Source of the DNA: Pelagihabitans sp963760375
Lineage (GTDB): Bacteria; Bacteroidota; Bacteroidia; Flavobacteriales; Flavobacteriaceae
Reading direction: 5' to 3'
DNA: 64,000 bases
NCBI GenBank assembly: GCA_963760375.1
Contig: CAVXCS010000001.1
Coordinates: forward strand, 124,001-188,000
Part shown: one piece after another, positions 1-7,769 of the stretch
How positions within the stretch are numbered: the first letter of the stretch is position 1
Layout: the number at the start of each line of letters is the position of its first letter
The notes under the pieces: model-generated
What the model saw: the letters and a program-made list of their open reading frames with translations, nothing else
Databases searched by the model: none
What the model was told of the DNA's origin: nothing
Translations under genes and position numbers: made by a program

Positions 1-1
1 C

Positions 2-523
2 GGGCGGTTCAAGCTTGTCTGGGATTCGGATGCGCTTTACCTCCTTGTAGAAATCGTCGATGATGTACTCTACGACAGAAATGAAGATCCCTTGAAATTG
101 TATTGGGACGATGATTGCCTGGAATTATTTCTGGATGAGGACAATTCAGGCGGACTGCACCAATTTGATTACAATGCCTTTGCCTACCATTTGGCTTTGG
201 ACGGAAAGGTAGTTGATTTGGCCCCGGATAAAACACCGCATTTGTACGATGGGCATATTATCTCAACGCGCCATACCGAAGATCGTTTAAGTACATGGGA
301 AATGGCCGTTCATGTTTACGGTTCGGATTATATCGATGGGGGCTCCAACAAAACCATAAAATTGACCAAAGGAAAGCGAATGGGATTTATTATTGCCTAT
401 TGCGATAATGACGGCAGCATGGAAAGGGAAAATCTGATAGGTTCGGTCTTTATACCGGGCGAAGATAAGAATTTGGCCTGGATCGATGCCGATTTTTTTG
501 GGACCCTGGAACTGGAGGATTAG
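2..523 (+). CDS. CBM9-like (DOMON-fold) sugar-binding protein, C-terminal part
   Basis: The gene is cut by the window edge; 173 residues of its C-terminal part are visible. The pattern of aromatic and acidic residues (LVWDSD, then YWDDDCLELFLDEDN, later TWEMAVHVYG and GFIIAYCDND) is typical of the family 9 carbohydrate-binding/DOMON-like fold that Bacteroidetes often append to secreted glycan-binding proteins. This is fold recognition by eye, without a database match. The signal peptide and any catalytic partner domain would lie upstream of the window. The stop codon directly abuts the stop of the convergent next gene. Confidence 0.65.
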   Translation, partial: GRFKLVWDSDALYLLVEIVDDVLYDRNEDPLKLYWDDDCLELFLDEDNSGGLHQFDYNAFAYHLALDGKVVDLAPDKTPHLYDGHIISTRHTEDRLSTWEMAVHVYGSDYIDGGSNKTIKLTKGKRMGFIIAYCDNDGSMERENLIGSVFIPGEDKNLAWIDADFFGTLELED

Positions 524-1999
524 TCAATTGAATACAACATCACTGTAGTTGGATTTGATCACGATGTTCTTGCCATTGTTTTTATTGAGATGATATCCCT
601 TGCTGACCACGTTATTTTGGGTTTTTGTTTTCACCAATATGATACTTTCCGGATAGGCCAATTCCGAAGCGGTACCGTTTACGTTGATTGTAAAGGCGGT
701 CGCAGGGGTCTTGCAATGTAGTTCGGCATTCTGCAATGTGATGTCAAGATCGGTAAAACCAGCGGCAACATTGTTGATCGTAATGGGGCCAAATTTATTT
801 GTGATATATACTTTATCCACGATTCGATCGATGGTAACATCGGAGGCGGTGGCCACAAGCCTTAGGTTGCCTACCTCCTTTAAATTTACCTTATCCGAAT
901 AATCGACCTGCAATGCCCCGTAGTTCCATCGCTGCACGGTCACGGGGGAATAGGAGGCCACTATGGAGGTTTTGTCCCCATCTATCGTGGCCGCCAGCAA
1001 CCTTGAATAGGTCAAGGTTGCATGAATGTTTTTGGTGATTTCGGCCAACTTTACTTCCCCATGGCGCACGTTCATCTGAATTTTCAAGCCCTTGGGCATT
1101 TTGATTTTGATGGTTTTCTTCACTTTGTAATTTTTATGCTCCCCATCGGTAGAAAAGTAGAATATATTGGGCCGGCTTCCCTCGGTATCACGGGAGATCA
1201 AAACGTTCCGCTCTTCCATTTTTCGAGCCATCTCTTCGGCTCTTTTTTCCATGGCCTCCGTTCTGGCCTCCATTTCCCTTTCATGCTTTTCCATTTGTAA
1301 GGCCCTATCTTCCTGCATTTTTTCGAAACGCTCCGATCTTACCTTCTCCATGGCTTCCCGTTTTTTCTCCATGGCCAATGCCTTTTTTTCCATTTCTTTA
1401 CCCCATTCCTCCATTTTTTTTTCATACGCTTTATCAAAGCCTTTCGAAAACTGCTTCTGCCATTTGACCATATATTTATCGCCATCCTTTTTGAAGGCCT
1501 CATAGTCAAAATTTTGCTTCGGCATGGGCGGCATGGGCGGCATATCGGCCAGCACGGCCCAACCCATGTTCATTGAATCCATGCCGACCATTGAACCGGC
1601 CAAAAACGGTTCAAAATCAAATTCAAAATCATGTTCGAAGTGTATATCTGCCATTTCCCCGGCCCTGTTGCCAAAGGCCCATGAATTTTCGCTGGCCGTG
1701 GCAACCGACACTTTTTGGCTATTGCCCATGATTTCAATGGCGCCCTCCTTTAAATAGCTTTTGGCTTCTTCCGCGGAAGCCCCGTCCAATTCAATGACCG
1801 CTTCCACGGCGATTTGGTTCTTGTCCCAGGTTTCAAATATGATATCGGCATTGTTGGTGTTGATATCCAACACTGTTTCCTGGCCCACATTGAAGAGTTC
1901 GCTATAGGTCTTGGATTGTTTCTGGCCATGCCCGATGGATCCGATCAGGAGTGCTCCCAGGAGCATCGGTTTAAATGGCATTCGTTTCAATTGGTTCAT
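524..1999 (-). CDS. Secreted adhesin-like protein (DUF4097-type repeats) with a Met/Glu/Lys-rich coiled coil
   Basis: 491 residues. An N-terminal signal segment ends near GHGQ (about residue 26). A first short beta-rich part (30-110) is followed by an acidic and Pro/Met-rich linker with a repeated PPMP (about 110-160). A long charged helix (about 186-264) is built from repeats such as MEKKREAMEK and MEKRAEEMARK. The C-terminal 200 residues are a regular succession of short beta strands resembling the DUF4097/putative adhesin fold. It is the last gene of a three-gene minus-strand operon behind an ECF sigma factor and a single-span membrane protein, whose end it overlaps by 29 bases. Function is unknown; the operon suggests an envelope or surface component under control of that sigma factor. 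Confidence 0.7.
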   Translation of the reverse strand: MNQLKRMPFKPMLLGALLIGSIGHGQKQSKTYSELFNVGQETVLDINTNNADIIFETWDKNQIAVEAVIELDGASAEEAKSYLKEGAIEIMGNSQKVSVATASENSWAFGNRAGEMADIHFEHDFEFDFEPFLAGSMVGMDSMNMGWAVLADMPPMPPMPKQNFDYEAFKKDGDKYMVKWQKQFSKGFDKAYEKKMEEWGKEMEKKALAMEKKREAMEKVRSERFEKMQEDRALQMEKHEREMEARTEAMEKRAEEMARKMEERNVLISRDTEGSRPNIFYFSTDGEHKNYKVKKTIKIKMPKGLKIQMNVRHGEVKLAEITKNIHATLTYSRLLAATIDGDKTSIVASYSPVTVQRWNYGALQVDYSDKVNLKEVGNLRLVATASDVTIDRIVDKVYITNKFGPITINNVAAGFTDLDITLQNAELHCKTPATAFTINVNGTASELAYPESIILVKTKTQNNVVSKGYHLNKNNGKNIVIKSNYSDVVFN

Positions 2000-2570
2000 T
2001 ATTTGATGATTTTAGATCGTTTAACTTCATTTTTAACTTTTGCAATAATTGTAGTCGCAATTGTAGGTTCTTGATCAGGGCATTGATGGTCTGGTCGTTT
2101 GGACCAATGGTGTTCAACTCCTTGTTCAGGTTCTTGTATTCTATGTCCAGAAGGGACAATTGGTCCATAAAACTGTCCACAAGCGCTTTATTTTCAGGAG
2201 AAACTTCCAATTTGGAAAGCGCGAGATTGATGTTGGCCACATAATAATTCTCAACCTTTTTCAAATCGGGTGATAAATCGCCCAAAGAAATGCCGCTGCC
2301 ACTTTCATCAAGGGTTTCCTTGTCGACCACCGTGGTTTTGATAGGCCCATTTTCTTCGGTTGTACTGGTATGGAAATAGATACCCAATGATAACAATACC
2401 GCAATGGAGGCGGCCAGGGCGTACCATTTTATTGATACAACTCTTTTCGTCAAGGGCAACTCCCTTTCGAGCCGTGCCATGAAACGGTTCTCGTGTCCGG
2501 CCTTCAACTCGATTTTCCGATCTGGTTGTTCCCTGTTCGATTCGAACATTTTTCTAAGATCTTGTGCCAT
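1971..2570 (-). CDS. Single-span membrane protein, probable anti-sigma-like partner
   Basis: 199 residues. A basic and acidic cytoplasmic N-terminus (1-47) is followed by one hydrophobic segment (about 48-66, starting IKWYALAAS) and a helical, Leu/Lys/Asn-rich C-terminal region that would lie in the periplasm. It starts inside the end of the sigma factor gene (17-base overlap) and its end overlaps the adhesin-like gene by 29 bases, so the three are translationally coupled. A small membrane protein right after an ECF sigma factor is the usual position of an anti-sigma factor. No zinc-binding HxxxCxxC anti-sigma motif is visible, so that role is inferred from position only. Confidence 0.65.
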   Translation of the reverse strand: MAQDLRKMFESNREQPDRKIELKAGHENRFMARLERELPLTKRVVSIKWYALAASIAVLLSLGIYFHTSTTEENGPIKTTVVDKETLDESGSGISLGDLSPDLKKVENYYVANINLALSKLEVSPENKALVDSFMDQLSLLDIEYKNLNKELNTIGPNDQTINALIKNLQLRLQLLQKLKMKLNDLKSSNNEPIETNAI

Positions 2571-3096
2571 TTCTTTTGTTTTTTAAAATTTCCTTCAAAT
2601 ATCCTTTTCCCCTTAACAGTCTTGTTCTGCAGGCACTTCCCGAAATTTCAAGTATTCCCGAAATTTCGTCATGGTCGTAACCTTCAATCAGGTAAAGCCT
2701 TACCACTGTGGCGTATTTTTCCGGTATGTGCTGCATGGCACGTATCACTTCATCGATCGTAATTTCGTCGGCCACGGTCCAATCACCGTCTTCTGCCACC
2801 TGCATGTAGCGTTCGTCCAGAGCGATCAGGTTTTCTTTCTTCGCCTTCAAAAAGTCAAGACATCGGTTCACCACAATGCGTTTCAACCAGGCGCCAAAAG
2901 TAACGTCCCCCCTAAACTGGTCTATCTTTTCAAATGCTTTGATAAAGGCATCCTGAAGCACATCCTCTGCATCATCGGCATTTTTCACGAAACGCATCGC
3001 CACATGGAACATTCCTTCGCAATATTGTTTATAGAGCGTTAATTGGGCCTTGCGGTCATTGGCCTTGCATTTCGCCACCAAGTCGATTTGAAACAT
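2554..3096 (-). CDS. RNA polymerase ECF sigma-70 family factor
   Basis: 180 residues from the ATG that opens MFQIDLV. A longer reading frame upstream would run into the divergent gene and is not conserved-looking. Region 2 is visible (LYKQYCEGMFHVAMRF, DDAEDVLQDAFIKAFEKI, GAWLKRIVVNRCLDFLKAKK), as is region 4 (PEKYATVVRLYLIEGYDHDEISGILEIS, with the helix-turn-helix ending in RTRLLRGKGYL). It is a group IV (ECF) factor that directs RNA polymerase to a small regulon, very likely including its own operon. It is the first gene of the operon and lies 59 bases from the divergent epimerase gene. Confidence 0.92.
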   Translation of the reverse strand: MFQIDLVAKCKANDRKAQLTLYKQYCEGMFHVAMRFVKNADDAEDVLQDAFIKAFEKIDQFRGDVTFGAWLKRIVVNRCLDFLKAKKENLIALDERYMQVAEDGDWTVADEITIDEVIRAMQHIPEKYATVVRLYLIEGYDHDEISGILEISGSACRTRLLRGKGYLKEILKNKRNGTRS

Positions 3097-3155
3097 TGCC
3101 CAGTTTCGTTTATTGGTTAGGATTGTTCTTTTTAAAGGACGACAAAAAAAAGTGG

Positions 3156-4109
3156 ATGTTGCAAAAATCAAGTATTTTTACACAAACAATCTTCCAAGTC
3201 TTGAAACAAGTTACTATCAGCAATACCTTTATTACGCTCATCGTTTTGGATTATGGGGCAATTATCCAGAAGCTCTTGGTCAAAGACAAGGATGGAAATA
3301 GCTTAAACATGGTAGTCGGCCATAACTTTCCATCGCTGTACCTTAAGGACCAATTTTTCCTTGGGGCCTGCGTGGGTAGGTATGCCGGCAGAATCGCAAA
3401 TGGAAGTTTTGAATTGGACAGGGAGACCTACTTGCTTTATCAACAAGATGGGGTACACCTACATGGCGGGAAATCCGGTTTTGGAAAAAAATACTGGACT
3501 TTTGAAGCGGTCGATCATGGAGAAAACCCCTTTATTCGGCTATCATACCATAGCCGGCACCTTGAGGAAGGTTACCCGGGAAATCTGAAAGTGACCGTCA
3601 CTTATCGGCTCGAAAACAATAGCCTTCATATCGATCATAGGGCCACTACCGATCGAAGCACAGTGGTGAACCTTACCAACCACTCCTACTTTAGTTTGGA
3701 TAGTGCCCTAGCCATCGACCATTACAAATTACAGCTTAATTGCCCCAAAATAGCGGTCCTTGATGACAAGCTTTTGCCCACAGGGGAATTGGAGGAGGTA
3801 ACTGGCACCCCACATGATTTTTTGAAAAGCAAGGCTATCGGAAAAACACGGTTGGACACCCCTTATTTGATCGATGGCAAAAAGGAATATGCGGCAAAGG
3901 TTTCTTCCCCATTATCGGGCATAACCATGTCGGTGGTGACCGATCAGCCCGCCATGGTCGTCTATACCCCGCTGCATATGCCGGCCATTTGTTTTGAAAC
4001 CGAAAACCTTCCGGACGCCCCAAACATCCCGCACTTTCCCAACAGTGTGCTAAAACCGGGAGCGGTTTACGAAAATAAGTCCCGGTTTATATTTGAACTG
4101 GAAAAATAA
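3156..4109 (+). CDS. galM: Aldose 1-epimerase
   Basis: 317 residues from the ATG at 3156; an in-frame extension to 3096 exists but would overlap the start of the divergent sigma factor. Galactose mutarotase interconverts alpha and beta anomers of aldohexoses. Diagnostic motifs are GRYAGRIANG, the substrate-binding HLHGGKSGFGKKYW, the catalytic-His segment LTNHSYFSLD and the catalytic-Glu segment CFETENLPDAPN near the C-terminus. The length matches the family (about 320-350). No signal peptide is evident from this start, so the enzyme is probably cytoplasmic. Confidence 0.9.
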   Translation: MLQKSSIFTQTIFQVLKQVTISNTFITLIVLDYGAIIQKLLVKDKDGNSLNMVVGHNFPSLYLKDQFFLGACVGRYAGRIANGSFELDRETYLLYQQDGVHLHGGKSGFGKKYWTFEAVDHGENPFIRLSYHSRHLEEGYPGNLKVTVTYRLENNSLHIDHRATTDRSTVVNLTNHSYFSLDSALAIDHYKLQLNCPKIAVLDDKLLPTGELEEVTGTPHDFLKSKAIGKTRLDTPYLIDGKKEYAAKVSSPLSGITMSVVTDQPAMVVYTPLHMPAICFETENLPDAPNIPHFPNSVLKPGAVYENKSRFIFELEK

Positions 4110-4232
4110 CTTCCGATCGATTCTAGGAAATCAATTAAAGGGACTTCGAAATGGTGAAAACCCATCCCAACTGAAAATAAAGGAATAAAATCTGTTTGGT
4201 TTTACTATTTTTAGGGGAACACAAAAAAACCA

Positions 4233-4796
4233 ATGATGAAAATTTTAAAATGGATACTTGTCGTAGTTGTTGTACTTGGTTTGCTGGGATTCTTTTTTGG
4301 AATGCCCTATATGAGGGAACAGACCAAAAAAAATAGTCCTGAAAAAACAGCCACCTATGCCAAAAACGGACTTGACCTTTCGGTACATTATTCAAGTCCC
4401 TTTAAAAAAGGTCGGGTCATTTTCGGTGAATTGGTCCCTTATAATACGGTTTGGAGAACGGGTGCCAACGAGCCGACCACTTTTACCACCGCTACCGATC
4501 TGAGGGTCATGGGCAAGGTACTGCCCGCGGGAACCTACTCGCTCTGGACCATTCCGGGCGAGCAGCAATGGAGCGTGATTTTCAACAAAGAAGTTCCGGA
4601 TTGGGGCGTTACGCTGTTGAGCGGTGGGAAGGATACCACCAGGGATACCGCCCAGGACGCTGTTCAGGTGGAAGTGCCCTCTTCCTCCGTCGCTCAACCT
4701 ATCGAATCGTTCACGATCGAATTCGAAGATTACGGCCAGTTGAACATGAGTTTATCCTGGGATCAGACCAAGATTACCGTTCCCTTGAGCAACTAA
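4233..4796 (+). CDS. DUF2911 family protein with N-terminal membrane anchor
   Basis: 187 residues. One hydrophobic segment (about 4-24, WILVVVVVLGLLGFFFG) anchors or exports the protein. The remainder matches the DUF2911 pattern: an early SVHYSSPFKKGRVIFGELVPY, then VWRTGANEPTTF, then LPAGTYSLWTIPG and W-S-V-I-F-N. DUF2911 proteins are widespread secreted or anchored Bacteroidetes proteins of unknown function. The next gene (meaB) begins three bases after its stop, so the two are likely cotranscribed, though no functional link is evident. Confidence 0.85.
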   Translation: MMKILKWILVVVVVLGLLGFFFGMPYMREQTKKNSPEKTATYAKNGLDLSVHYSSPFKKGRVIFGELVPYNTVWRTGANEPTTFTTATDLRVMGKVLPAGTYSLWTIPGEQQWSVIFNKEVPDWGVTLLSGGKDTTRDTAQDAVQVEVPSSSVAQPIESFTIEFEDYGQLNMSLSWDQTKITVPLSN

Positions 4797-4798
4797 AC

Positions 4799-5845
4799 TT
4801 GGAAACGCACCGTCATAGCGATCGTGGAAACATTTCCAAGATACGGGAGAAGAGAAAGCATTTACCCTCCGTGGAGGAATTGCTGAAAGGCATCATGGCC
4901 GGTGACCAAACCCTATTGGCAAGGGCGATTACCTTGGTGGAAAGCTTGAAAAAAGATGATGCGTCATTGGCCAATCGAATTATTGAGGGTTGTATTTCCA
5001 AAGAAAAAGAGTCTTATCGAATCGGAATCACCGGGGTGCCAGGGGTAGGAAAAAGCACTTTTATCGAAACCTTGGGCATCAATTTATTGGATCAGGGAAA
5101 TAGGGTGGCCGTACTTGCGGTAGACCCCAGCAGTAGCCAAAACAAGGGCAGCATTTTAGGAGACAAAACCCGAATGCCTTTGCTGGCCAAACATCCGAAC
5201 GCCTTTATCAGACCCTCCCCGGCAGGGAATTCCCTGGGTGGCGTGGCGAGAGCGACAAGGGAAACCATCATCCTCTGCGAGGCCGCGGGTTTCAATGTCA
5301 TCCTGGTGGAAACCGTTGGTGTGGGCCAAAGCGAAATCGCCGTACACAGTATGGTCGACTTTTTTCTGTTGCTGAAACTGGCCGGTGCCGGGGACGAACT
5401 TCAAGGTATAAAACGTGGAATCATCGAAATGGCCGATGCCATTGCCATCAATAAAGCGGATGGGGATAATATGGAGCGTGCCCAACGCGCCGGGGAAGAT
5501 TTCAAAAGGGCGTTACAGCTTTACCCTCCTAAGGAAAATGGTTGGAAACCCCAGGTCAATTTGTGTTCGGCCTTGGAGAATATAGGGATGGTCACAATAT
5601 GGGATATGGTGCAAACCTATTTGAATGGGGTCCGACAAAGCGGATATTTGGAGCAAAAAAGAAAGCTTCAAAACCGGGATTGGCTGCACCAGACCATCGA
5701 GGAACAGTTGAAACGCGATTTTTACGGAAACAAAAAAATAAAATCGAAATTGGAACTACTTACCCAGCAAGTGATGGATTACGAAATATCGCCTTTTAAG
5801 GCGGCCGAAATACTGCTGCAACTCCGAAAAAAAGAACTTAAATAA
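4799..5845 (+). CDS. meaB: Methylmalonyl-CoA mutase-associated GTPase MeaB
   Basis: About 348 residues. G3E-family P-loop GTPase that protects and reloads the adenosylcobalamin-dependent methylmalonyl-CoA mutase. Walker A is GVPGVGKST, followed by AVDPSSSQNKGSILGDKTRM, the switch segment VETVGVGQSE and the base-recognition motif NKADGD. The C-terminal dimerisation helices are present. No ATG is available in the right place. The best start is a TTG three bases after the DUF2911 stop; a GTG about 70 bases further on is possible. No mutase gene is present in the window. Confidence 0.9.
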   Translation: METHRHSDRGNISKIREKRKHLPSVEELLKGIMAGDQTLLARAITLVESLKKDDASLANRIIEGCISKEKESYRIGITGVPGVGKSTFIETLGINLLDQGNRVAVLAVDPSSSQNKGSILGDKTRMPLLAKHPNAFIRPSPAGNSLGGVARATRETIILCEAAGFNVILVETVGVGQSEIAVHSMVDFFLLLKLAGAGDELQGIKRGIIEMADAIAINKADGDNMERAQRAGEDFKRALQLYPPKENGWKPQVNLCSALENIGMVTIWDMVQTYLNGVRQSGYLEQKRKLQNRDWLHQTIEEQLKRDFYGNKKIKSKLELLTQQVMDYEISPFKAAEILLQLRKKELK

Positions 5846-5851
5846 AAACCA

Positions 5852-5859
5852 TAACTTTG
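5852..5859 (+). promoter_or_regulatory. -7 promoter element TAACTTTG
   Basis: Exact match to the Bacteroidetes primary-sigma -7 consensus TAnnTTTG, 22 bases before the start codon of the GT2 gene. No TTTG is seen at the expected -33 position, so only the -7 half supports it. Confidence 0.5.
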
Positions 5860-5881
5860 CCGCGAGCAACACAGCCAATAA

Positions 5882-6841
5882 ATGACTCCCATCACCACCG
5901 AGCTCCTTTCCATCGTCATACCACTTTATAACGAAGCCGATAACGTGGTGCTTTTAACCCAAAAAATCCACGAAAGCCTGGAGGGTTATCGATATGAAAT
6001 CATTTATGTGGATGATTTTTCACAGGATGCCACCCGAAGAACGATAAACGAGATGGGCGATAAAAAGGTGCACCTGATCGAGCTAAAAAAGAATTATGGG
6101 CAGAGTCTGGCCTTGGCGGCTGGTATCGACCACGCCAGTGGTGGTTATGTCATTACCATGGATGGCGACCTTCAGAACGATCCGAGCGATATTCCGCAGA
6201 TGTTGTCCCATATGGTTTCCGGGGAATATGATGTGGTGACCGGCATCCGACAAAAAAGAAAGGATTCCTTTGTAAAGACCATTCCATCAAAAATTGCCAA
6301 TTTTTTGGTGCGCCGCGTGACCAAAATGGATATAAAGGACAATGGTTGTGCCCTTAAAATCTTTTCCAAAGACATCGCCAAAGAATTGAACCTATATGGC
6401 GAAATGCATCGGTTTATCAATCTATTGGCCTATTTGGAAGGGGCACAGATCAAACAGGTGCCCGTAAAACACCATGCCCGCCATGCCGGGGTTTCGAAAT
6501 ATGGGCTGGAAAGGGTATTCAAGGTGGTGGCCGACATGATGCTGCTGCTCTTTATCCGTAAATATTTTCAGCGCCCGATCCACCTCTTCGGGATCTTTGG
6601 TTTCCTATTGATCTTGTTGGGTATTTTCATCAACATCTATCTCCTTTTTGTAAAGTTTTATTTGGGTCAGGATATCGGCAACAGGCCATTATTGATCTTT
6701 GGTCTCATGTTCATCCTGGCGGGGATACAGCTATTCACCATAGGGATCGTGATGGAGCTATTGATCCGTACCTATTATGAATCCCAGAAGAAAAGACCGT
6801 ATCGCATCAAAAAAGTGACCATTGGTGGCTTGGCATCGTAA
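5882..6841 (+). CDS. Family 2 glycosyltransferase, polyprenyl-phosphate glycosyltransferase type (GtrB/DPMS-like)
   Basis: 319 residues. A GT-A domain (8-230) has SIVIPLYNEADN, IIYVDDFSQDAT, the metal-binding MDGDLQNDP, and GCALKIF followed by H-R-F-I-N-L-L. Two membrane helices follow (about 243-265 and 275-300), as in the bactoprenol/dolichol-phosphate hexosyltransferases. Members move a sugar from a nucleotide donor to a polyprenyl phosphate on the cytoplasmic face of the membrane. The next gene overlaps its end by 20 bases and encodes a polytopic AglD-like protein. The convergent gene is a GT39/ArnT-like enzyme that would use such a lipid-linked sugar. Confidence 0.88.
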   Translation: MTPITTELLSIVIPLYNEADNVVLLTQKIHESLEGYRYEIIYVDDFSQDATRRTINEMGDKKVHLIELKKNYGQSLALAAGIDHASGGYVITMDGDLQNDPSDIPQMLSHMVSGEYDVVTGIRQKRKDSFVKTIPSKIANFLVRRVTKMDIKDNGCALKIFSKDIAKELNLYGEMHRFINLLAYLEGAQIKQVPVKHHARHAGVSKYGLERVFKVVADMMLLLFIRKYFQRPIHLFGIFGFLLILLGIFINIYLLFVKFYLGQDIGNRPLLIFGLMFILAGIQLFTIGIVMELLIRTYYESQKKRPYRIKKVTIGGLAS

Positions 6842-7700
6842 GCATTGGATCACCGCCTTGAAGATCGTGATCAGTCTTGCGCTGGTCTATTTTATCTATA
6901 CGAAAATCGATTTGGGGGTGGTTTTTAAAACACTCCAAAAATCGAGACCCCTTCCTTTATTGATGGCCCTAGTTCTTTTTGTGGCCTCAAAAATTTTGTC
7001 GGCCTTTAGACTCAACCTATATTTTCATCAACTAAAGGTAAGGCTCACCCAGAACAGCAATCTCAAGCTTTACCTGCTCGGCATGTTCTATAACCTTTTT
7101 TTGCCGGGCGGCATTGGTGGCGATGCCTACAAAGGATATCTCATCAAGCGACAATTTGGGGTGAAGACGAAACGCGTGGTTTCAGTGCTGCTTCTCGATA
7201 GGTTGAGCGGATTATTGTTATTATGGGTATATGCCTGTTCCCTCGCCTTGCTGATCCCGCAATCAGCACTTAGTCCGTTCAAGGCAACCATAGTGGTACT
7301 GGGCTTCATGTCGGTACTCATTTTTTGGGGGTTGAACAAAAAATACTTCGGTGAGGTCTTTCCTGTGTTCTGGAGTTCGATAGGCTATGCGGCCTTGGTG
7401 CAATTGGCCCAGTTGGCCAGTGCCTATTTTATCTTGATGGCTTTGAACGTCGGGGAGAACCAACTATCCTATTTGTTTATTTTCCTGATTTCTTCGATTG
7501 TATCGGTACTGCCATTGACCATTGGGGGCATTGGGAGCAGGGAGGTCACCTTCTTTTATGGAGCCAAGTTGTTGGGACTTGATGAAAATACCTCGGTCGG
7601 GATCAGCATGGAATTTTTCATCATTACCGCGCTGGTGTCCTTAATTGGCATCTTATATCATTTCAAAAAGCCCGAATTACAGGTTTATGAAAACCAATAG
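6822..7700 (+). CDS. Lysylphosphatidylglycerol synthase-like/AglD membrane protein (UPF0104)
   Basis: About 292 residues with some eight hydrophobic segments. The signature FYNLFLPGGIGGDAYKGYL and the later LPLTIGGIGSRE are typical of the LPG_synthase_TM/UPF0104 family. The start is a TTG at 6822 or the adjacent GTG at 6825, both inside the end of the GT2 gene, implying translational coupling. Family members without the catalytic LPG domain are often next to polyprenyl-phosphate glycosyltransferases, and a role in lipid-linked sugar handling or flipping has been proposed. The exact activity cannot be told from sequence. Confidence 0.8.
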   Translation: MVAWHRKHWITALKIVISLALVYFIYTKIDLGVVFKTLQKSRPLPLLMALVLFVASKILSAFRLNLYFHQLKVRLTQNSNLKLYLLGMFYNLFLPGGIGGDAYKGYLIKRQFGVKTKRVVSVLLLDRLSGLLLLWVYACSLALLIPQSALSPFKATIVVLGFMSVLIFWGLNKKYFGEVFPVFWSSIGYAALVQLAQLASAYFILMALNVGENQLSYLFIFLISSIVSVLPLTIGGIGSREVTFFYGAKLLGLDENTSVGISMEFFIITALVSLIGILYHFKKPELQVYENQ

Positions 7701-7769
7701 GGCAGGTGCAATGGACTCAACCCCGTGATACCAGATACCACTCCCATTCCCAAGAAATTGCAATCCCTT

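Noticed and set aside
1022..1505. Open frames on plus opposite the adhesin-like gene
   Set aside because: Antisense shadows of the repetitive EMEK coding region; no independent signals.
3096..3155. In-frame extension of the epimerase to 3096
   Set aside because: It would overlap the start of the divergent sigma factor and adds residues not typical of GalM.
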